A stretch of 18,252 nucleotides of DNA, taken from CAYLLN01 sp036496265. GTDB taxonomy: Bacteria > Planctomycetota > Planctomycetia > Pirellulales > Pirellulaceae. A model generated the notes under the pieces. The model had not been told where the DNA came from and ran no database searches. It saw only the letters and a program-made list of their open reading frames with translations. This document shows, piece after piece, positions 12,926 to 18,252 of the stretch. The position numbers and the translations under genes were made by a program. The stretch spans positions 1 to 18,252 of the forward strand of contig DASXLL010000347.1 of the NCBI GenBank assembly GCA_036496265.1, in the 5' to 3' direction. Position 1 is the first letter of the stretch, and every line of letters begins with the position of its first letter.

Positions 12926-15619
12926 ATGACGACGGTAAAAGCCAGCGGTCAACTCACATTGCGGGACCGCCTCTCACGGCTGACGTTTGAAAAAGCTTGC
13001 AAGCTTCTCGGTCCGTTCGGAAAAAAGTTAATTACCCAAGGTGGCCATTGGGAAATCAACCTGGAAGATCAGGTTTATCTCGGTGACGACCTGTTTCGCC
13101 TCACGCTGCGAAGCCACAGCGGCGAAACGGAAGCCATCGTCACCATCACGCTCATGGCCGACGTCCGCGATCGTCTGCATTGGCATTGCGGCTGCTGCAA
13201 TGAAGCCTGTGAGCACGTCGGCGCGGCGTTCTCCTTGATTCTGGAAGCCAAAACGCCGCTCGGCCTGGCCGAACCGCCCAAGGAGCGCGTGCCCGTCGAA
13301 AGCCTGAGCGAGGAGGCATTGGTCGAACTCGCCCTGAATGAACGCAAGGAACGGGCCAAAAGCGAAAAAATGAAGATCGTGGCGGCCGAGCCAGATCAGC
13401 CGTGGACTGATTACACGGTCACCAGCCTGCTGAGCGGCAAAAGCTATCGCGTCGCGCTTCGCGGCCTGGACCGCGGCTCTTCGTATTGCTCCTGCCCCGA
13501 TTTCCGCACGAACACGCTCGGCACCTGCAAGCATATTTTGAATGTCCAAGCCAAGGTCAAAAAGAAATCGGATCCGGCCGCGCTGAAAAAGCCCTATCGC
13601 CGCAAACGAATCGCCGTCCACCTGCACTACGATCACGATGTCACGCTGCGACTGGCGATACCGATCCGACTCAAGGACGAAGTGACCGCCGCAGTGAAAC
13701 CGCTGCTCGGGCGGCCAATCACCGACGTCCAGGACCTTTTGAAGCGGCTGGCCAAACTGGAGCAGCTCGACCAGGATTTTCACGTCTATCCCGATGCCGA
13801 GGAGCACATTCAAAATCAGCTTGCCCGCGAGCGGCTGCAAACGCGCATGGCCGAAATCCGCCGCGACGCGACCAGGAATCCGCTGCGGCAATCGCTCCTC
13901 AAAATACCCCTCCTGCCGTATCAGCTCGATGGCGTCGCTTTCGCCGCGCACGCTGGCCGCGCCGTATTGGCCGACGACATGGGCCTGGGCAAAACGATTC
14001 AAGGCGTGGGACTCGCCGAACTGCTCGCGCGTGAAGTCGGCATTCGCAAAGTGCTCGTCGTTTGCCCGGCTTCCGTCAAAAGCCAGTGGAAAAACGAGAT
14101 CAGCCGCTTTTGCGACCGCGAAACACAGGTCGTGATGGGACCCAACGCCCAGCGCCTGCGCCACTACTCCAACGACAGTTTCTTCACGATCTGCAACTAC
14201 GAACAGGTGCTGCGCGATATCTTGGATGTCGAGCAAGTCAAATGGGACCTGATCATTCTCGACGAAGGCCAACGCATCAAAAACTGGGAATCGAAAACGG
14301 CCCGCGTCATCAAGGGCCTGCGGTCGCAGTTCGCGCTGGTGCTTTCCGGCACGCCGCTGGAAAACCGGCTCGACGACCTCTATTCCGTCGTGCAATTCAT
14401 CGACCAGCGGCGGCTGGGACCAGGTTTTCGGTTTTTCAATCAACATCGCGTCGTCGATGAGAAAGGCAAGGTACTCGGCTACAAAAATCTCGAGCAACTC
14501 CGCGAAAATCTGCGGCCCATTTTGCTGCGGCGGACTCGCGATTCGGTGAAATTGGAACTGCCGCCGCGAACGACGGAAATCGTTCGCATCACGCCGACAG
14601 ACGAGCAGTTATCGGTGCATCACGCCAACATGCAGGTGGTCGCGTCCATCGTGCGCAAAAAATTCATATCCGAGATGGACTTGCTGCGACTGCGGATGGC
14701 TCTGCTCGCCGCCCGCATGTCGGCCGATAGCACCTTTCTGAACAACAAAGAGCCGCCAGGCCATTCGAGCAAGCTGGAGCGACTGGCTGAGCTGTTCGAC
14801 GAGCTGTTCGACGAGCAAGGCCGCAAGGTCGTGCTCTTTTCGGAATGGACCACGATGCTCGACCTCATCGAGCCTCTGCTGAAGAAGCGCAAGCTGCCTT
14901 ACGTGCGGCTGGACGGTTCCGTGCCGCAAAAGCAGCGGCAAGAGCTGGTGCATGAGTTCCAGACGAATCCCGATTGCAAGCTATTCATCACAACCAACGC
15001 CGGCTCGGTCGGCCTCAATCTGCAGGCCGCCAACACGGTGATCAACGTCGATTTGCCGTGGAATCCCGCCGTGCTGGAGCAGCGCATCGGCCGCGCTCAT
15101 CGCATGGGTCAGACGCAGCCGGTTCAGGTCTATGTCCTCGTCACGGAAGGCACGATCGAAGAGAACCTGCTGCAAACTCTTTCGGCCAAGAAGGATTTGG
15201 CCTTGGCGGCTCTTGATCCCGAAGCGACTGTCGATACGGTCGATATGGCCAGCGGCATGGATCAATTGAAGAGTCGCTTGGAGGTGCTATTAGGCGCTAA
15301 GCCGATTGCCCCTCTCGATGAGACCATGAAGCGCGATGCGGAAGCTCCGACGCGGGAAGCGGCCGAGCGGCGCGAGCGAGTCGCAGCCGCCGGCGGCGAA
15401 ATGCTGGGGGCTGCCTTCAAGTTTTTGGGCGAGTTGGTCGCGAGCCAGGCCGAAAAACCGGCGGAGCCCGCTGTCGCTGCTGACCTGCGCAATCGTCTGG
15501 CCGAGTGTGTCGAGGACGATGCCAGCGGGCGACCGCGACTCACCGTTACTTTGCCGGATCGAGCCGCACTGAATCAATTGGCCGATGCGCTGGCGCAGCT
15601 TTTGGCTGTCGGCAAGTAG
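12926..15619 (+). CDS. SNF2-family DNA-dependent ATPase with two SWIM zinc motifs (897 aa)
   Basis: This is a superfamily 2 motor expected to translocate on double-stranded DNA and remodel protein-DNA complexes (RapA/HepA-type relatives). Two CxC-n-CxH SWIM-like motifs lie in the N-terminal third: C88-G-C90...C95-E-H97 and C188-S-C190...C201-K-H203. The ATPase core has LLPYQLDGVAFA, Walker A DDMGLGKT (350-357), a motif II reading DEGQ (446-449) instead of DEAH, and LSGTPLENRLDDLYSV. The second RecA lobe has VVLFSEWTTMLDLIEPLL, GSVGLNLQ (693-700) and the arginine-finger motif QRIGRAHRMGQ (719-729). A basic/acidic tail of about 120 residues follows. ATG 12926 has ggag 8 bp upstream; an in-frame extension to 12695 would overlap the divergent DUF4058 gene and adds nothing recognisable. 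No methyltransferase or defence partner is adjacent. Its stop is 16 bp from that of the opposing gene. Confidence 0.93.
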   Translation: MTTVKASGQLTLRDRLSRLTFEKACKLLGPFGKKLITQGGHWEINLEDQVYLGDDLFRLTLRSHSGETEAIVTITLMADVRDRLHWHCGCCNEACEHVGAAFSLILEAKTPLGLAEPPKERVPVESLSEEALVELALNERKERAKSEKMKIVAAEPDQPWTDYTVTSLLSGKSYRVALRGLDRGSSYCSCPDFRTNTLGTCKHILNVQAKVKKKSDPAALKKPYRRKRIAVHLHYDHDVTLRLAIPIRLKDEVTAAVKPLLGRPITDVQDLLKRLAKLEQLDQDFHVYPDAEEHIQNQLARERLQTRMAEIRRDATRNPLRQSLLKIPLLPYQLDGVAFAAHAGRAVLADDMGLGKTIQGVGLAELLAREVGIRKVLVVCPASVKSQWKNEISRFCDRETQVVMGPNAQRLRHYSNDSFFTICNYEQVLRDILDVEQVKWDLIILDEGQRIKNWESKTARVIKGLRSQFALVLSGTPLENRLDDLYSVVQFIDQRRLGPGFRFFNQHRVVDEKGKVLGYKNLEQLRENLRPILLRRTRDSVKLELPPRTTEIVRITPTDEQLSVHHANMQVVASIVRKKFISEMDLLRLRMALLAARMSADSTFLNNKEPPGHSSKLERLAELFDELFDEQGRKVVLFSEWTTMLDLIEPLLKKRKLPYVRLDGSVPQKQRQELVHEFQTNPDCKLFITTNAGSVGLNLQAANTVINVDLPWNPAVLEQRIGRAHRMGQTQPVQVYVLVTEGTIEENLLQTLSAKKDLALAALDPEATVDTVDMASGMDQLKSRLEVLLGAKPIAPLDETMKRDAEAPTREAAERRERVAAAGGEMLGAAFKFLGELVASQAEKPAEPAVAADLRNRLAECVEDDASGRPRLTVTLPDRAALNQLADALAQLLAVGK

Positions 15620-15635
15620 TTCATTTGTTTCTCCT

Positions 15636-16442
15636 TCAGGTAAGCAATCGCTTGAGCGCCGCCAGGCCGGCATCGGCAAGTTGCAGCGCTGGGATTTGCC
15701 AGAGTTTGGGGTTCATGAGTTCGAGGGAGACGCAGCCGCGGTAGTTGATTTGTTTGAGGTGGTTAATCAAGGCTGTGAGGTGAATATCGCCGTCGCCGGG
15801 CAGAATACGATCGCTATCGCGAGCCAACTCACGGGGTACGTCGGCCAAATCGCAAAGCTGCACATGAAACAGGTTGTCGCCCGTGAGATAACCAAGGTCC
15901 TCGGTCTTGCTCGGACTGACATGCCAGTGGAAGGCATCGAGGCAGAGACCCAGGTGGGGACTGCCGACATCAGCGACGAGGGCGGCGGCGGTTTGGAGGT
16001 TGTTGCCGAAGGCGCTGTGGGCTTGGAATTCCAGGGCGGCTCGTAAGCCACGCTGGCCGGCTTCTTGGGCAACTTGAGTTAGGGAGACTTGGACGCGCTC
16101 GATGGTTTGCTGATCGAGCGGCGCTGCCACATCGCAGGCGACGATAATGGTGCCGATGTTTAGCTCGCGGCAGAGGTCGAGTCGGCGGCGGAAGAGTTCC
16201 CAAGCTTCCCGGCGAGCTTCGCCTTGCGTGGCGAGCAGGCCGCCTTGGAAGCTGGCGACGGAAATTGTTATCCGGGTTTTTTCGAGCCAGTAGCGGACGT
16301 CGGAAAGCTTGTGGCTTTCGAGGTAGGTTTCGAGCTTCGTGAGCCAGACTTCGACGGATTGGCAGCCAGCGCCGGCGAAGTCTTCGAGATCGCGGTCGAA
16401 GGGGGAGTTGAGGCAGCAGACTTGGCTGAGGGTGGGGATCAT
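15636..16442 (-). CDS. TIM-barrel sugar-phosphate isomerase/epimerase-like protein (268 aa)
   Basis: The fold is that of the xylose-isomerase-like AP-endonuclease-2 family, whose members interconvert keto- and aldo-sugars or inosose-type substrates using a divalent metal. Expected metal ligands are present in order: E138 (ALEFQ), D169 with H172 (LCLDAFHWH), H193 (HVQLCD) and E241 (SLELMNP), together with a PGDGDI loop at 215-220. The length is usual. ATG 16442 is chosen because the alternative start 17 codons upstream would translate an intergenic repeat; no strong Shine-Dalgarno is seen. It lacks a signal peptide and is cytoplasmic. The substrate cannot be predicted. Its 3' end is 16 bp from the SNF2 gene, with no terminator visible between them. 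Confidence 0.85.
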   Translation of the reverse strand: MIPTLSQVCCLNSPFDRDLEDFAGAGCQSVEVWLTKLETYLESHKLSDVRYWLEKTRITISVASFQGGLLATQGEARREAWELFRRRLDLCRELNIGTIIVACDVAAPLDQQTIERVQVSLTQVAQEAGQRGLRAALEFQAHSAFGNNLQTAAALVADVGSPHLGLCLDAFHWHVSPSKTEDLGYLTGDNLFHVQLCDLADVPRELARDSDRILPGDGDIHLTALINHLKQINYRGCVSLELMNPKLWQIPALQLADAGLAALKRLLT

Positions 16443-17109
16443 GAAAATGACGAATGACGAAATCCGAATGACCAATGAGAGAGCGGAAGGCACATGATTA
16501 AAGCAGAATGACCTAGTGCGCAGTCCTCTGATGGGGGGTCGTTGTCCGAAACAGCCGGCTGATTGAGCAGGGGATAGGTGAAAGCTGAATTATGAAGGAT
16601 GAAGTAAGAAGGAACGAGATTATGCATGGCAGCGCTTTTTTGAAAATGGCATAATTGAACATAAGTTCATATATCCAACGAAGTTGCGTGAATATGCAGT
16701 CGAGCGAGTTATGCATGGTTATGCACGAGCTTGGCGACTATTGGAGGTCGTGGTGCGAGCAATCAAATTCGTCTGAGCACCACCCCGACAGGGAAGGCAG
16801 CCGTCGAAATGGCGGAATAGGCGAGCAGGGGGCGAAAAATGGCGACGGGCCGAGCAACTTCGCCGTGCCAGGGCGGGAGTTTTGAGTTGCGGCGGTTGAG
16901 GGACACATTGCTGTAAACCGGTGCTCAAAGTGGCAGGATTGAGTCGAACTTAGATCGAGGTGCAAGTTTTATACCGATGTTCACTACTGCAATCAAGCGT
17001 CTTTGCGCTTGGCGCATTGACCGTACCAGTGCTACTTACTCGCTGACGAATAAGCATAAGCAACGGAGCAGCCGACCCCGCGTCCATTGCTGATCTTGGG
17101 TCGTATCCA
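16443..17109. other. Gene-free, repeat-bearing interval of about 670 bp
   Basis: No frame is convincing; the longest open stretches (about 76 codons) have no domain, poor starts and low-complexity composition. Besides the gaatgac repeat, 16577-16608 holds an AT-rich gaattatgaaggatgaag phrase of a common dispersed-repeat type. tatgca occurs four times between 16621 and 16725, twice inside an identical 10-mer ttatgcatgg (16620-16629 and 16709-16718). The stretch 16580-16720 is clearly more AT-rich than its surroundings. No RNA gene was recognised. Confidence 0.5.
16446..16480. repeat. Iterated gaatgac repeat upstream of the isomerase gene
   Basis: The heptamer gaatgac and close variants recur in tandem-like fashion (atgacgaatgacgaaatccg, then aatgaccaatga). 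I recall very similar phrases as dispersed repeats in planctomycete and related genomes. It lies directly against the start codon of the minus-strand gene and so forms its leader. Confidence 0.5.
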
Positions 17110-17508
17110 ATGGCTGAGGCAAAATTCCAACCTGGTTTTCGCATGTCGGTGACCGATGGCCTGGTGATTGTCGCTGGAATCGTTGGGGCGGTGGGTTTGT
17201 GGTTCACGGCTTGGTGGCTGGGCTTCACTGTCGCGTTTGTCGTTGGGCATTTCTTCGTTTTCTGCAATGTCTTTCGTGTCGCGAGGCCGCTGGAACTGGC
17301 TTGGAGCGGTGTGTTTGTCGTTTTGACGTATGGCACGGTCATGTTTGATAGGCCGAACTGGGTGGTGACGATCGGCTGTTCGTTGTTGGCGACTGTCGTG
17401 ATTATTGGCCTGGAAATGCGCAAGCCTTCTTATCACGGAGTTTTGTGGCGACGCATTAATCCGGGGCTGCGTCAGTGGTGGGAGGCCGATCGGGGTATTC
17501 TGGGTTAA
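17110..17508 (+). CDS. Small integral membrane protein (132 aa)
   Basis: Four hydrophobic segments are visible at about 15-35, 36-55, 61-79 and 84-103, followed by a basic/aromatic cytoplasmic-type tail (MRKPSYHGVLWRRINPGLRQWWEADR). The pattern FQPGFR-S---VV at the start and VVGHFFVFCNVFR...RPLELAW in the middle looks conserved rather than random, but I do not know a named family. ATG 17110 is the first start in frame; its Shine-Dalgarno is weak. It lies 106 bp before the DUF4279-like gene on the same strand, so co-transcription is possible but not shown. Function is unknown. Confidence 0.7.
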   Translation: MAEAKFQPGFRMSVTDGLVIVAGIVGAVGLWFTAWWLGFTVAFVVGHFFVFCNVFRVARPLELAWSGVFVVLTYGTVMFDRPNWVVTIGCSLLATVVIIGLEMRKPSYHGVLWRRINPGLRQWWEADRGILG

Positions 17509-17614
17509 GCATTCGCTGCAGGCAGCGGGGATGAGTGGGAGTGGTTGTCAGTGGTGCGTCACGTGTCTATCGTTTCAGAGATTGGGTTGTTAGGCGCCAA
17601 TCGCAAGTCACTCA

Positions 17615-18163
17615 ATGATTCGATATTCGCACGTAAGACTTCAAATACCTTGCGACTCTGCAAGTGCCGCGACCATCACGGCGCAACTTGGCGTGCAGCC
17701 GACCGCTGTTGAAGAGAGCAAGGTACACGGACAGCGTGAGGATGGCAGTTGGCAGGAGAGCACGCATCACGCTTGGGTGCTCGATTCGCCGCTGAGCCAG
17801 GTGGATGGTGATCCGACGACTCGTCTTTCCGCCTTGGCAGACATCATTGAGCCGTTCGCTTTACGACTGCCGAGTATTCGTCCGCACTTCAGACCGTTCG
17901 TTGACATTGTTTATCATGTCACACCGCAACGTCCGAATGGAGTCATGGGCGAGTTCGATTGGTTTACGATGCCGGCGGAGTTGATGCGGCGTTACGGAGC
18001 GTGGGATTTGTGCGTCTCTTATGAATCATTCTGGTTCGACCATCCCGACTGGGTTTCTCCGAAGCAGCGGGGTTGGTGGAGGAGGATGCTTGGGTTACTT
18101 CGGATACAGCGCACTAAGGCAGGGCGAAGAAATAACCTTTACAAATTGGCATTGGTGATTTGA
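17615..18163 (+). CDS. DUF4279-like protein (182 aa)
   Basis: The layout suits DUF4279: an N-terminal beta strand with YSHVRLQI, then a helix and LGVQPTAVEE (the 'LGI-PT' block), HHAWVLDSPL, LSALADIIEPF, a strand VDIVYHVTP, and a closing block MPAELMRRYGAWDLCVSYESFW like the 'LSPELLRRL..L...L.ID.Y' end of that family. A basic Trp-rich extension (GWWRRMLGLLRIQRTKAGRR) follows the domain. DUF4279 proteins are small cytoplasmic proteins of unknown function, sometimes found among immunity-type orphan genes. ATG 17615 lacks a good Shine-Dalgarno. The gene ends just before a probable insertion-sequence gene. Confidence 0.6.
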   Translation: MIRYSHVRLQIPCDSASAATITAQLGVQPTAVEESKVHGQREDGSWQESTHHAWVLDSPLSQVDGDPTTRLSALADIIEPFALRLPSIRPHFRPFVDIVYHVTPQRPNGVMGEFDWFTMPAELMRRYGAWDLCVSYESFWFDHPDWVSPKQRGWWRRMLGLLRIQRTKAGRRNNLYKLALVI

Positions 18164-18186
18164 GCGGAACGTGCGATGACTTGCGC

Positions 18187-18252
18187 ATGCAAGAGGCGCA
18201 AGTGGAGGCGCGGATTCGCCGCAAGTTTCGGCTAGTCGCTGTGGAGCTGGAC
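18187..18252 (+). CDS. 5' fragment of a probable ISAzo13-family transposase (cut by window edge)
   Basis: Twenty-two codons are open to the window edge, starting MQEAQVEARI and ending RKFRLVAVELD. This resembles the opening of the 'Rhodopirellula transposase' (ISAzo13) family, whose members begin with an IR-KF---L---LDER-RR-WAA block. Only the first part is visible, so the call depends on a short match. The start may be a little upstream of 18187. No terminal inverted repeat could be recognised in the 23 bp before it. Confidence 0.45.
   Translation, partial: MQEAQVEARIRRKFRLVAVELD

Noticed and set aside
13028..14497. A 489-codon open frame on the minus strand inside the SNF2 gene
   Set aside because: The plus strand encodes clear SNF2 motifs here; the minus frame is a compositional shadow.
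16655..16885. A 76-codon plus-strand frame in the 16.4-17.1 kb gap
   Set aside because: No Shine-Dalgarno, no domain and low-complexity composition, and it overlaps short repeats.
17589..17595. gttaggc just before the DUF4279-like gene, resembling the core of an integron attC site
   Set aside because: No partner RYYYAAC site lies 50-140 bp upstream; the only other GTTRRRY (near 17502) is in the same orientation, so no attC fold can form.
1..18252. CRISPR array, rRNA, tRNA or phage genes
   Set aside because: No regularly spaced long repeats, rRNA signatures, tRNA cloverleaf patterns or phage structural genes were recognised by eye. A tRNAscan or Infernal run would settle the RNA question.

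Overview
The window reads like a chromosomal stretch from a planctomycete of the Pirellulales type. Pointers are a BBP7-type outer-membrane beta-barrel protein, a DUF4058 protein, an exported squalene-cyclase-fold protein, an ECF-like sigma factor of a form I associate with this group, a probable ISAzo13 ('Rhodopirellula-type') transposase start at the right edge, many secreted or orphan genes, and loosely packed genes on both strands separated by short dispersed repeats. This placement is inference from gene content; there is no rRNA in the window.

Layout, left to right. 149-2827 (+) is a large exported SH3/TPR-array protein. 2828-3426 is non-coding with a terminator-like hairpin and repeats. 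On the minus strand, an ECF-like sigma factor (5273-4695) is followed by an unrecognised 397-residue protein (4620-3427), probably co-transcribed; a triple 18-bp repeat covers the sigma gene's leader. A long gene-free stretch leads to fdxA (5853-6131, +), a seven-iron ferredoxin, convergent with a secreted TraB/GumN-type protein (7142-6213, -) across a double hairpin. The BBP7-like barrel (7466-8602, +) converges on a 60-residue TTG-start protein (8860-8678, -) across a 15-bp hairpin. Next come a SelA-like protein (9119-10543, +) and a small acidic protein (10646-10876, +). A tight minus-strand pair follows: DUF4058 (12760-11984), then a Tat-exported prenyltransferase/squalene-oxidase-repeat protein (11976-10897). 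A SNF2 ATPase with two SWIM-type zinc motifs (12926-15619, +) is divergent from that pair and convergent with a TIM-barrel sugar-phosphate isomerase/epimerase-like protein (16442-15636, -). The right end holds about 670 bp of non-coding, repeat-bearing DNA, a small membrane protein, a DUF4279-like protein and the first codons of a probable transposase.

Most genes are single transcription units with no common pathway; the only operons I can argue for are sigma/397-aa and DUF4058/squalene-cyclase-fold.

The most interesting item is the SelA-like protein. It has the full length and scaffold of selenocysteine synthase, but the PLP-binding lysine is glycine and several other active-site segments are changed together. 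It therefore looks like a pseudoenzyme or a family with a new function, not a selenocysteine synthase. No selB, selD or tRNA-Sec gene is visible. Other points worth checking are the repeat array at the sigma-factor leader, a Uma2-like nuclease motif pattern in the DUF4058 protein, and the dispersed hairpin repeats placed at gene ends.
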